From NCBI RefSeq assembly GCF_900142135.1, contig NZ_FQZU01000006.1:1-64000 (forward strand): a stretch of DNA of 64,000 bases, in the 5' to 3' direction. This DNA is from Desulfatibacillum alkenivorans DSM 16219 (GTDB lineage Bacteria; Desulfobacterota; Desulfobacteria; Desulfobacterales; Desulfatibacillaceae). Of this stretch, positions 55,220-62,968 are shown one piece after another. A program made the translations under genes and the position numbers. Position 1 is the stretch's first letter, and the number at the start of each line of letters is the position of its first letter. The notes under the pieces were generated by a model. It was not told the DNA's origin. It searched no databases and was given only the letters and a program-made list of their open reading frames with translations.

Positions 55220-55789
55220 TCAGTTGGTTCCGGCGGTCAGGGCTTCTAATATGTCCTGGTGTTCCTCTTCATAGGCCCGGACCCTGCGATCATGATCCCT
55301 GGCCTTTTCCGATAGGGCCATAATTTTGTCGTTCACTTCCTGAACCTTGGTGTTATGAACCCGCATGACGCTTCTTTTTCGTATTCTTTTGCCCGCTTCC
55401 GCAAGCGCGTTCGCCTCCTCCTGCAGGGCGTCCCTCTCTTCCCGCAATTCCCGGGCCTCTTCATTCAGCCTTTTACGGCCCTCGATAAAGGCCTGGATCT
55501 CCGCGTTGCTCGGCCTTTTCTTTTTAGGGGCGACGGACTGGCCGGGAGGCGCGCCATCGCCCTTCCACCCATGGCCGGGGTTGGCCGAGGAAGAGCGGGG
55601 AGACGGCGACGGAGCAACTTCCTTGGTGACCTGCACCTGGGAAGGGGGGACCTCGGCGGCCGCAGGCGGGGCGTCCGTAAACACCAGGTTTCCGTTCTCG
55701 TCCCGGTAGGAATAGATCTCCGCAAATCCGTCCTGAGTCCAGGCAAAAAGCAAAAAGGCCGCAAAGGCGCATAGCGCAATCTGTTTCAT
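55220..55789 (-). CDS. Secreted DUF4124 protein with coiled coil
   Basis: ATG 55789 follows GGAG by 6-7 nt. A signal peptide (MKQIALCAFAAFLLFAW, cleavage likely after FA, about residue 23) is followed at once by EIYSYRDENGNLVFTDAPP, a DUF4124 domain, a short Pro/Ser-rich linker (about 50-90), and a long charged coiled coil (about 95-185). DUF4124 proteins are periplasmic, of unknown function, sometimes near peptidoglycan genes. It is 34 nt upstream of the MoxR gene in the same orientation but belongs to a different functional class. Confidence 0.8.
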   Translation of the reverse strand: MKQIALCAFAAFLLFAWTQDGFAEIYSYRDENGNLVFTDAPPAAAEVPPSQVQVTKEVAPSPSPRSSSANPGHGWKGDGAPPGQSVAPKKKRPSNAEIQAFIEGRKRLNEEARELREERDALQEEANALAEAGKRIRKRSVMRVHNTKVQEVNDKIMALSEKARDHDRRVRAYEEEHQDILEALTAGTN

Positions 55790-56118
55790 AATATTCTCCG
55801 GCGTATAAGGTTCGCGTGGGAAATCCCCCATTCCATAACGCTCAACATTCTGATCCGGCTTGCATCCTCCCGGAAAGCCGAAAGCTTCCGGCCGCGGGAT
55901 TGGAGAATAGTATCATCCGCCCGTCAGCCCGTCAATTGAGTTCCTCAGCTCTCCTTTCGCCCTTGTTATGTATGCTCGCCGCCGCTCCGTTTCGAGAACG
56001 CCGGCGCCCTCCGAAAAATCCTTGACAAATTATTTGTCATAGTCAAATATTATCCCTAACAAATAAATCGGCCCGTGTACAGCTTTTGATGTAAACCCCC
56101 CTATTGAATAAGGAAAAA
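55790..56118. other. Divergent promoter region
   Basis: This 330-bp region lies between the leftward DUF4124 gene and the rightward MarR gene. It contains the MarR promoter/operator (next entries). The rest shows no gene. Confidence 0.5.
56022..56053 (+). promoter_or_regulatory. MarR promoter with operator 1
   Basis: TTGACA (56022-56027) serves as -35, with AAATAT 17 nt on (56045-56050) or TATTAT just after as -10. The operator TATTTGTCATAGTCAAATA (56031-56049) sits between them. Its form TATTTGWC-N3-GTCAAATA matches operator 2 at 56595, with one half-site mismatch, so the MarR gene is probably autorepressed. Confidence 0.75.
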
Positions 56119-56580
56119 ATGATCCAAATGCCCCAACTGCGAGAGACGGACTTGAAAAATTACCGCATTTTCCTGCTCATGGCCAAGGTGCAATCCAGAA
56201 CCTCCCGCTTTTTCAAAAAGGAAATGAAGGCGGCGGGCCTGGAGATCTCCTTCTCCCAACTGGGCGTCCTGTTCATGCTGGAGAAAAATGACGGCATGTC
56301 CATGGGAGACTTTTGCGCCCAGTTGGAGATGGAAAACTCGGCGGTCACCCGTCTCATGGACCGGCTGGAAAAAAGCGGGTGCGTGCTTCGGAGAGTGAAC
56401 CCGGAGGACCGCCGCCAGTTTTTGGTGGATATCACGGACAAAGGCAGGGAGCAGGCCGCCCTTGCCAAGCCCATTGTAAGAGCCGCCAACCAAAAGATTC
56501 TGGATGGCCTTTCCGGGGAGGAGATTCTTTTGTTCGTGGGCGTCATGAAGTCGTTTTTGGATATTTTTCCCGCGGGATAA
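56119..56580 (+). CDS. MarR-family transcriptional regulator
   Basis: ATG 56119 was chosen since AAGGAAAA lies just upstream; an earlier TTG (56104) would place the start before it. The 153-residue winged-helix protein has SFSQLGVLFMLEKNDGMSMGDFCAQLEMENSAVTRLMDRLEKSGCVLR (about residues 43-91), a MarR DNA-binding core, and the wing RRVNPEDRRQFLVDIT. It is flanked by two operators of the same sequence and followed by an enoyl-CoA hydratase gene, so it likely represses that acyl-CoA gene and itself, with a CoA-thioester or aromatic ligand as inducer (inference). Confidence 0.92.
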   Translation: MIQMPQLRETDLKNYRIFLLMAKVQSRTSRFFKKEMKAAGLEISFSQLGVLFMLEKNDGMSMGDFCAQLEMENSAVTRLMDRLEKSGCVLRRVNPEDRRQFLVDITDKGREQAALAKPIVRAANQKILDGLSGEEILLFVGVMKSFLDIFPAG

Positions 56581-56594
56581 TTTTTTTGTCTCAA

Positions 56595-56613
56595 TATTTG
56601 ACTACGTCAAATA
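56595..56613 (+). promoter_or_regulatory. MarR operator 2 upstream of the enoyl-CoA hydratase
   Basis: TATTTGACTACGTCAAATA is a perfect 8+3+8 palindrome, 15 nt after the marR stop and 46 nt before the hydratase ATG. It matches operator 1, which supports control of both genes by the MarR protein. Confidence 0.78.
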
Positions 56614-56659
56614 CTGTGTTGGCAGATGGCATTCACCCTTTAGCTGCGAAGGAGAAGTC

Positions 56660-57379
56660 ATGAATTTCGAATACATGGACATTCAAGTGCAGGACGATCT
56701 GGGGATCGTAACCATGAACCGGGCGCCGGAAAACAGGGTCAACGGCCCATTTATTCAGGAGTTGACCCGGGCTTTCCAGGCCGTCAAGGAAAACGCGGAC
56801 ATCAAGGCGGTCATTTTGGCCAGCGCCTTGGAGAAGTTTTTCTCCAACGGCTATGACCTGGAATGGATGGCCGCCAACTTCTCGGAGATCGAACGGGTCC
56901 AGGCTCTTTTGGAAGGCGCTTCGGCGTTTCTGGCGGACCTTTGCGTGTTCCCCAAGCCGGTCATCGCCGCCATGAACGGCCATACCTACGGCGAGGGCGC
57001 CTTTATCGCCGGATGCTGCGACTATCGCATCATGCGGCAGGATCGCGGATGGGTGTGCTTTCCCGAGGTGCACATCAACAAGCCGTTCATCCCCGGCCAG
57101 ATCGCCATCATGCGGGAAATCCTCTCCCCGCGGGCTTTTCGGGACATGGCCCTTTTCGGCCGCAGATACGGCGGGCCCGAGGCCCTGGAAATCGGGTTTG
57201 TGGACCAGATTTCGCCCCTGGAGGAGTTGATGGACCGGGCCAAGGCCATGGCCGGAGAAATGCTGGCGTTCCACCCGGACGCCTTCGCCGAGATCAAAAA
57301 GCGCATCCGCTCCCCTTTGTCCAAAATCATCCGGGAGCAGGATCCGCCGGTCATTCAAAGGAATCTCGGCCTCGCTTAA
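56660..57379 (+). CDS. Enoyl-CoA hydratase/isomerase family protein (copy 4)
   Basis: The 239-residue protein begins at ATG 56660 after AAGGAGAAG. Oxyanion motifs FFSNGYDLEWM and NGHTYGEGAFIAGCCDYRIM are present. The first catalytic Glu of hydratases is replaced (GAFIA), but FPEVHINKPF keeps a Glu in the second position, as in Delta3-enoyl-CoA isomerases (ECI/PECI-like). Isomerisation of unsaturated acyl-CoAs is therefore more likely than hydration (inference). It is controlled by the MarR operator upstream and separated from htpX by about 110 bp. Confidence 0.9.
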   Translation: MNFEYMDIQVQDDLGIVTMNRAPENRVNGPFIQELTRAFQAVKENADIKAVILASALEKFFSNGYDLEWMAANFSEIERVQALLEGASAFLADLCVFPKPVIAAMNGHTYGEGAFIAGCCDYRIMRQDRGWVCFPEVHINKPFIPGQIAIMREILSPRAFRDMALFGRRYGGPEALEIGFVDQISPLEELMDRAKAMAGEMLAFHPDAFAEIKKRIRSPLSKIIREQDPPVIQRNLGLA

Positions 57380-57491
57380 AATCGGCCTGCAACCGGCCGA
57401 AATGATCTTGCGCGCCCGTTTTTCATGGTTATTTTTTGCCTGTGTAGGCCCGCACTTTGTGCAAGGACCACTTTGAAGGAGGAAATGATTA

Positions 57492-58421
57492 ATGGGCAAC
57501 CAGATCAAGAGTGTAATGCTTTTAACGGCCATGACGGCCTTTTTGTTGATTGTCGGACAATTGATCGGCGGCAGGGCGGGAATGACATTCGCCCTGATCA
57601 TGGCCGTGGGCATGAATTTTTTCAGTTATTGGTATTCGGATAAAATCGTCCTGAAGATGTATCGCGCCAAGGAAGTCGGCCCCGGACAGGCGTCGGAGCT
57701 TTACGGGATCGTGCAACGGCTGTCCTCCAACGCCGGGCTTCCCATGCCCAAGGTGTATATCATCCCCCAGCAGGCGCCCAACGCCTTCGCCACGGGCCGC
57801 AACCCGGAGCACGCCGTGGTGGCGGTCACCGAAGGCTTGCTCAACCTCATGAACCGGGAGGAGCTGGCAGGCGTGCTGGCCCATGAACTGGCCCACGTCA
57901 AAAACCGGGACATCCTCATTGGAACCATCGCCGCCACCATGGCCGGAGCCGTCATGTTCCTGGCCAGCATGGCCAAATGGGGGGCTATCTTCGGAGGATT
58001 CGGCGGACGGGATGACGACAGCCCTCTGGGCTTTGCAGGCATGCTCATCATGGCCATCCTGGCGCCCATCGGAGCGGCCTTGATCCAGATGACCATATCC
58101 CGCACCCGGGAATACCAGGCCGACGCCACGGGCGCCCAAATCGCCGGGAATCCCAAAGGCCTGGCTAACGCCCTGGCCAAACTGGGAGCCTATTCCGGTC
58201 GCATCCCCATGGACGCCGAGCCTGCCACGGCCCATATGTTCATCGTAAATCCCTTGTCCGGCAAGAGCCTGGCCAGCCTGTTTTCCACCCATCCTCCGCT
58301 GGAGGAAAGAATCGCCCGGCTCACCGGCGCCATGCCCCAAGGCGGCGCGCCCAGCCCCCCCAACAGAACGGCCAGAAACGCCGAAGACAGCGCCAGGGAC
58401 TTCTGGGACTCCCTGAAATAG
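57492..58421 (+). CDS. htpX: Membrane zinc metalloprotease HtpX
   Basis: The 309-residue protein has two N-terminal helices (about residues 5-25 and 28-48), the zinc motif [10 protein letters not shown] (His about 130 and 134) and a third ligand Glu region after two further helices in [10 protein letters not shown] (about 205), all typical of HtpX. It degrades misfolded membrane proteins with FtsH. ATG 57492 follows AAGGAGGAAATGATTA. The terminator is 28 nt downstream, so it is monocistronic. Confidence 0.95.
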   Translation: MGNQIKSVMLLTAMTAFLLIVGQLIGGRAGMTFALIMAVGMNFFSYWYSDKIVLKMYRAKEVGPGQASELYGIVQRLSSNAGLPMPKVYIIPQQAPNAFATGRNPEHAVVAVTEGLLNLMNREELAGVLAHELAHVKNRDILIGTIAATMAGAVMFLASMAKWGAIFGGFGGRDDDSPLGFAGMLIMAILAPIGAALIQMTISRTREYQADATGAQIAGNPKGLANALAKLGAYSGRIPMDAEPATAHMFIVNPLSGKSLASLFSTHPPLEERIARLTGAMPQGGAPSPPNRTARNAEDSARDFWDSLK

Positions 58422-58448
58422 CGCTCCACGCCATAAAAAATGACCCAG

Positions 58449-58486
58449 CCCGGCCATGCCCATCAACCCAGCAGGCCGGGTTTTTT
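58449..58486 (+). terminator. Terminator after htpX
   Basis: CCCGGCC (58449-58455) pairs with GGCCGGG (58474-58480), followed by six T (58481-58486). The T-run then joins a family-A repeat at 58487, which begins the 255-bp tandem duplication. Confidence 0.9.
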
Positions 58487-58990
58487 ATGGGGTCAAATCT
58501 ACGTTTGACGTTTGAGGCATGGCTTCCAGCGACTAAGGCGGACGCAGGAGCCTGTAATCATAGCAGCATTGGAGAAATGCAGCATCGTGGCTTCGCCCCA
58601 CTGCGGCGCCGATTGGACGTGCGGAGTACTTCCCGGACAGGCGCCGGGGCCTGCAGCTACAGGTCGAATTCAACAGGCGCGTTTTAAAAAACAATGTAGC
58701 CGCAGGGCTTGCCCTGCTATTTTTTGGGGGCTGAATTTTTTATGGGGTCAAATCTACGTTTGACGTTTGAGGCATGGCTTCCAGCGACTAAGGCGGACGC
58801 AGGAGCCTGTAATCATAGCAGCATTGGAGAAATGCAGCATCGTGGCTTCGCCCCACTGCGGCGCCGATTGGACGTGCGGAGTACTTCCCGGACAGGCGCC
58901 GGGGCCTGCAGCTACAGGTCGAATTCAACAGGCGCGTTTTAAAAAACAATGTAGCCGCAGGGCTTGCCCTGCTATTTTTTGGGGGCTGAA
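58481..58990. repeat. Tandem duplication of a 255-bp unit
   Basis: Unit 1 (58481-58735) and unit 2 (58736-58990) appear identical, starting TTTTTTATGGGGTC and ending GGGGGCTGAA. Each contains a family-A copy (58487-58516 and 58742-58771) and a TGTAGCCGCAGGGCTTGCCC hairpin (about 58695 and 58950). Open frames inside are copies of each other and not gene-like. Recent duplication is implied by the absence of differences. Confidence 0.92.
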
Positions 58991-59317
58991 GGCCCACAAA
59001 TGCGGCCGGTAAAGATTATGGAACTCAAAGCGGGAGGCCCCATTTGAAGCCGCTTTTCTATAGCTGAGCGGTCCCCGCGCCGTCGGGGCGCTGCTTGCCG
59101 CGCCCTGTAGTTGCGAGGTCTCCTCGCTGTAGTTTTGCGCGCTCCACCCGCGAACGGCATAGGCTTATTGAGGCCAGTCTTTTCGATAAGATTCTTTTGA
59201 TCACAGATTCTCCATTTAAAATTCGTCAAGATTAATTGGCCCTACTATAAAAGAACAGATGATCAAAATTAAAAAAAGAATAATTGTAATCGTTAAGCAT
59301 GCATAGAAAATTTTGAA
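58991..59317. repeat. Repeat tail with a CGCTGCTTGCCGC element
   Basis: Contains GGCGCTGCTTGCCGCGCCC and GTAGTTGCGAGGTCTCCTCGC (about 59087-59134), near matches to 51177-51223. The region then becomes AT-rich up to the small membrane gene. No other gene is seen. Confidence 0.6.
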
Positions 59318-59533
59318 CTATATTCCGGTCTTGCCCTTATCTTCTCGGGTGTATCTTCTGTATTCGGAAGCTACCATTGGCCAAAACAGCAAGCAGTAAT
59401 AGTCGATTGATTTTCCAACCAGTGAATTAGTGATTAGGTAGTATGTCATATAAAAAAGGCTGCCCAAAACCATAAGAAAGAAAGGGGCAATAACAATCGG
59501 CCCCCAAACCACCATGTGTTGCATCAAAGTCAT
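59318..59533 (-). CDS. Small membrane protein between family-A inverted repeats
   Basis: The 71-residue product has a hydrophobic stretch (MVVWGPIVIAPFFLMVLGSLFYMTYYLI, about residues 7-34) and a second weaker one (YYCLLFWPMVASEY), then a charged tail RRYTREDKGKTGI. The DNA is notably AT-richer than its neighbours, suggesting different origin. The start has no strong Shine-Dalgarno sequence. It lies within the 58487/58742 to 59660 inverted-repeat pair. No family recognised; it might be real or a decayed frame. Confidence 0.45.
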   Translation of the reverse strand: MTLMQHMVVWGPIVIAPFFLMVLGSLFYMTYYLITNSLVGKSIDYYCLLFWPMVASEYRRYTREDKGKTGI

Positions 59534-59597
59534 GTTATCATCTTCATTGGTGTCCTGGATTTTTATTTTAAAAATAATTACTTATAGCTGTTGAGAT

Positions 59598-60770
59598 TTA
59601 ACAGCCTTTTTGTTTAAGGCGAAAAATCTTCTCAAACGTCAAACGTAGATTTGACCCCATCGGTCGTTGGAAGGCGCCGGAATCCCGGTCCCGGGCCATT
59701 ATGTCAAACAAATCCAAATAGGCCTGGGCGACGTTCTCCAGTGAAAACCGGCTTCCCCGGATGGATTCCCTGGCCTGGTCTGCCAGTTTGGTGCGCAATT
59801 CCGGGTCGTGGGCCAGAAACTCCAGCCTTTTGGCGAAGGTTTCCATGTCTCCCACGGGAACGCAAAATCCGTTCACGCCGTCCTCCACCAGTTCCGGTAT
59901 GCCGCTGGGGATGTCCGTGACTACCGGGACGCATCCGGCGGCCATGGCTTCCAAAAGGGAGACGGGCGTTCCTTCGAAGCCCGAGGTCAGCACCAGGGCG
60001 TCGTGCTCCACAAGGTGGCGAAGCACCTGATCGTTGGGCAGGGTTCCTGTCATGGTTACAACGCCTTTTTTGATTTGCGTCGCCAGGGCCTTTTTCAGTT
60101 CTTCGGCTTGGGGGCCTCCTCCGATGATGGTCAGGGAATAGGGGACATGCCTTTGCTCCAGCTTTTCCGCTAAGGCGGCCAAATCCATAATCCGCTTTTG
60201 ATGGTGAATCAGCCTGCCCGTGTAGATGATCCGCAGGATGGCGCCGGGCCGGGCCGGTCCCCGCCTCAAGGATGTGACGGCCACGCCGGACGGAATGACA
60301 TGCACCCGGGATGCCAGGTCCGGCAAATCCGTTTTGACCCTTGCGGCGATGGCGCGGCTGACGCACACCGCGGCGTTCCATGAGGCGCCCAGGCGCTGCA
60401 CGTGGTCGTAATGCGCCGGGTCGTCGCTGTGGACCACCCCGCAAACCATGACGTTTTTCGAAAGGGCGGGGCAGATGCGGGAGTGGTCGAAATCGTAGCC
60501 GGGAACGTAAATGCAGGGCGCCAGGCTTTCCAGATAGTTCAGCAAGGCCTTTTGCCGGGCCTTGAGGGTCGCCTTGGGCCTGGCCGGCAGGAAATAAGCC
60601 GGCGCGTCATGGGGCGCCGGCATGGGCATGGGGTCGGGCGCCGTGGGATTGGTCAAAAGCAGGCGGGCGTCATGCCCTCTGCGGTTCAATTCCCGAATCA
60701 GGTTGGAAACCGCCGTGTTGACGCCGCTCAGGCCGTATGTCGGCGAGCTGAATATGACCCGAAATCCCAT
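59598..60770 (-). CDS. Group-1 (GT4) glycosyltransferase with a repeat-encoded C-terminus
   Basis: This 390-residue protein has a GT-B fold: VIFSSPTYGLSGVNTAV near the start, IIYTGRLIHHQKRI and TIIGGGPQAEELK in the middle, and the GT4 nucleotide-sugar signature EGTPVSLLEAMAAGCVPVV with PELVEDGVNGF (about residues 270-305). It probably transfers a sugar in polysaccharide or glycolipid synthesis. ATG follows GCGAGGAG. The final about 20 residues (GSNLRLTFEKIF...) are encoded by a family-A repeat at 59631-59660, so the original stop was probably lost or displaced. The next genes upstream encode an ABC-2 exporter. Confidence 0.87.
   Translation of the reverse strand: MGFRVIFSSPTYGLSGVNTAVSNLIRELNRRGHDARLLLTNPTAPDPMPMPAPHDAPAYFLPARPKATLKARQKALLNYLESLAPCIYVPGYDFDHSRICPALSKNVMVCGVVHSDDPAHYDHVQRLGASWNAAVCVSRAIAARVKTDLPDLASRVHVIPSGVAVTSLRRGPARPGAILRIIYTGRLIHHQKRIMDLAALAEKLEQRHVPYSLTIIGGGPQAEELKKALATQIKKGVVTMTGTLPNDQVLRHLVEHDALVLTSGFEGTPVSLLEAMAAGCVPVVTDIPSGIPELVEDGVNGFCVPVGDMETFAKRLEFLAHDPELRTKLADQARESIRGSRFSLENVAQAYLDLFDIMARDRDSGAFQRPMGSNLRLTFEKIFRLKQKGC
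59631..59660 (-). repeat. Family-A repeat forming the end of the glycosyltransferase gene
   Basis: Inverse copy beginning CTCAAACGTC; it pairs with the copies at 58487 and 58742. Translated on the minus strand it gives MGSNLRLTFE, which reads in frame with the glycosyltransferase. Confidence 0.9.
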
Positions 60771-60805
60771 GACTCCTCGCTTTTTTTAAGGCGAATTCCT
60801 TATTT

Positions 60806-61843
60806 TTAGCCGGTCCACTTGAACATCCAGGAGCCCAGGGCCATGAACACAGTGGTGATCAGGGCTAGTATGAGAATCTGGGGCATAATCTCCGCGAATC
60901 CTCCGCCGTAGCTCATGACCTCCCGCATGCCGGAAGTTACGTGGGTCAGGGGCAGCGCTTGCGAAAGCCCTTTCACCCAGCCTGGGGCGCCTTCGATGGA
61001 AAACCACACCTCGGACAAAAACATCATGGGCCAGGAAAGCAGGTTCAAAAGGCCGGAGGCGAATTCCTCGTTGGACCCCCGGGAGGCGATGACCATGGCC
61101 AAGGACACATGGGATGCGCCGCCCAGCATGAACACCGTGATCAAGGCCAGGTACGATCCCTTGCATTGAAACCCGAACATGAGCACGCAGGCGATGTAAA
61201 CCAGGAGGGTGGAAAACATGATGACCAATAACCGCGAGACCACGTGGGCGCTTAAAAACTGGAACGCGCTTAAAGGCGTGGCCGCCAGGCGCTTCAGCAC
61301 GTTGTTCTTTCTATACCGGACCACCACGAATCCCACGCCGAACAGGGCGGAAAACATCATGTTCATGCCCAGGATTCCCGGAAAGAGCCAGTCGATGTAA
61401 TCCACCTGAAAGCCCTCGATGGTCTGCCGGGCGGTATAGTTTTTCAAAACTTCCGGCTCGGCCGCTGCGGCTTCCAGAATATCCCCGGCAATGGCCCCTT
61501 TGGGGGAGGTGTCCGACACCCAATAGCTTAAGGGCTCGGTCCCGGCCTGGACCGCAATGTCCAGCCTGTGCGCCGCCAGCTTTTCCAGGGCCTCTTCTTT
61601 ATTCGGCATTTCCACCTTGGAGAAAAAAGGCGAGTCCTCCACCCGGGCCGGAAGTTGGTACGAAAGAACCTCTCCCTGGCTGGGAACGACCCCCATTTTA
61701 TAGGTGGGCTCGGCGCCCCGTCCGAATATGGCGGCGAAGCCCGCAATAATCAGGAACGGAAATGCGATGTTCCAGAACAAGCCCGCCCGGTCCCGGTAAA
61801 ATTCCTTGTTGCGGGCTGTGAATAAGGCCCAAAATGCTTTCAT
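60806..61843 (-). CDS. ABC-2 type transporter permease
   Basis: The 345-residue protein has one N-terminal helix (WNIAFPFLIIAGFAAIF, about residues 24-40), a long periplasmic loop (about 45-165) and five C-terminal helices, including the ABC2_membrane region LLNLLSWPMMFLSEVWF (about 262-278) and ITTVFMALGSWMFKW at the end. This is the DrrB/YhhJ-type permease of an export system. Its ATG overlaps the ATPase stop by 4 nt. With the glycosyltransferase it may export a glycoconjugate or drug (inference). Confidence 0.88.
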   Translation of the reverse strand: MKAFWALFTARNKEFYRDRAGLFWNIAFPFLIIAGFAAIFGRGAEPTYKMGVVPSQGEVLSYQLPARVEDSPFFSKVEMPNKEEALEKLAAHRLDIAVQAGTEPLSYWVSDTSPKGAIAGDILEAAAAEPEVLKNYTARQTIEGFQVDYIDWLFPGILGMNMMFSALFGVGFVVVRYRKNNVLKRLAATPLSAFQFLSAHVVSRLLVIMFSTLLVYIACVLMFGFQCKGSYLALITVFMLGGASHVSLAMVIASRGSNEEFASGLLNLLSWPMMFLSEVWFSIEGAPGWVKGLSQALPLTHVTSGMREVMSYGGGFAEIMPQILILALITTVFMALGSWMFKWTG

Positions 61844-62730
61844 TCGCGTAACCTGCGGCCCGTGAGGTCCAGAAAAAGGTCCTCCAAATTCGGGCTCCTC
61901 ACCGTGATGGAATGAAGATCCACCCCGGCTTGAAGCAGCTTTTCAAGGCATCCTTTGATGTCTTTGGTCTGCAGTTGGATGTTGTCCCCTTTTTGGCGAA
62001 CCCGGATGTTTTCGTCCGCCAGGGTCATGGGATCGATGGGGAAGCTGAACGCCGGCAGGCTGGCCAGAACGCCCTTGCCGTGCTCCTGCAATAGATCGGC
62101 CGGGCTGCCCTGGGCGATGATGGCGCCCTGGTCCATGATGGCGATTTCGTCGCAGAGCTTCTCCGCCTCCTCCATATAATGGGTGGTCAGAACCACGGTC
62201 TTTCCCTGGGTCTTGATGGTCCGCACAATGTCCCATACGTGCCTGCGCGCCTGGGGGTCCAGGCCGGTGGTCGGCTCGTCCAGAAAAACCAGTTCCGGGT
62301 CGTTGACCAAGGCCAGGGCCAAAAGCAGGCGCTGCTTCTGCCCGCCGGAAATTTTATCGTTAAAACGCTCCAGGATGTCTTCCATCTGGCAGAGCGCGAT
62401 CAACTTGTCCAGATCCATGGGGTTTTTATAGAGCCGGGCGAAAGTGGCCAGGGTTTCCCTGACCGTCAAAAACGACAAAAGCGCCGTGGATTGAAACTGG
62501 ATTCCCGCCTCCTGGGCGAAATCCCTGGTCCGGGGCTTTCCTTTATAAAGCACCTCCCCCGAGGTTTGGGGGATAATGCCTTCCACAATTTCCAGAGTGG
62601 TGGTTTTGCCCGCTCCGTTGGGGCCAAGCAAGCCAAAGCAGACGCCTTGCCTTACCCCAAACGAGACGCCGTCAACGGCCCTGACTTTGGGATACTGCTT
62701 GACCAAATTGTTAATTTTCATAATATCCAT
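61840..62730 (-). CDS. ABC-2 type transporter ATP-binding protein
   Basis: ATG 62730 was chosen (GAGG lies 6 nt upstream); the in-frame ATG at 62742 is the alternative. The 296-residue ATPase has Walker A LLGPNGAGKTT (about residues 34-44), signature SGGQKQRLLLA (about 132-142), Walker B LVFLDEPTTGLDPQ and switch His LTTHYMEEAE. A C-terminal DrrA-like domain follows (about 225-296). It powers the adjacent permease in an efflux/export complex. Confidence 0.93.
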   Translation of the reverse strand: MDIMKINNLVKQYPKVRAVDGVSFGVRQGVCFGLLGPNGAGKTTTLEIVEGIIPQTSGEVLYKGKPRTRDFAQEAGIQFQSTALLSFLTVRETLATFARLYKNPMDLDKLIALCQMEDILERFNDKISGGQKQRLLLALALVNDPELVFLDEPTTGLDPQARRHVWDIVRTIKTQGKTVVLTTHYMEEAEKLCDEIAIMDQGAIIAQGSPADLLQEHGKGVLASLPAFSFPIDPMTLADENIRVRQKGDNIQLQTKDIKGCLEKLLQAGVDLHSITVRSPNLEDLFLDLTGRRLRE

Positions 62731-62968
62731 GGCGATCCTCATCTTTTTGCCGCTTGCGAACGGAGTTTTAGCACAGAGCGTTTTCTTTCGCCACCCCTGC
62801 TTTGCCTGGGGCCGGGGTTGTGTTATAATTATCAGGTCTAAAATCGCCGATTTTCAGATCGCCCCCAAAATATCAAAAATCAATGCGTCATGCGGCAGGG
62901 CGCCTCCGCCCCAAATTATTCTTGCGGGAATCCGGCCAAGCCCCCTCATTCGTGACATGGGACCCTAT
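62731..62968. other. Divergent intergenic region
   Basis: This 238-bp region holds promoters for the leftward ABC genes and the rightward sensor gene. TTGTGTTATAATTATCAGG near 62818 contains a TATAAT -10-like element for rightward transcription. Confidence 0.4.

Noticed and set aside
58487-59012. Four short open frames in the 255-bp duplication
   Set aside because: They are duplicates of each other caused by the tandem repeat and begin inside a family-A repeat.
59587-59605. Hairpin GCTGTT/AACAGC followed by CTTTTT
   Set aside because: The stem is only 6 bp and overlaps the glycosyltransferase stop; too weak to call a terminator.
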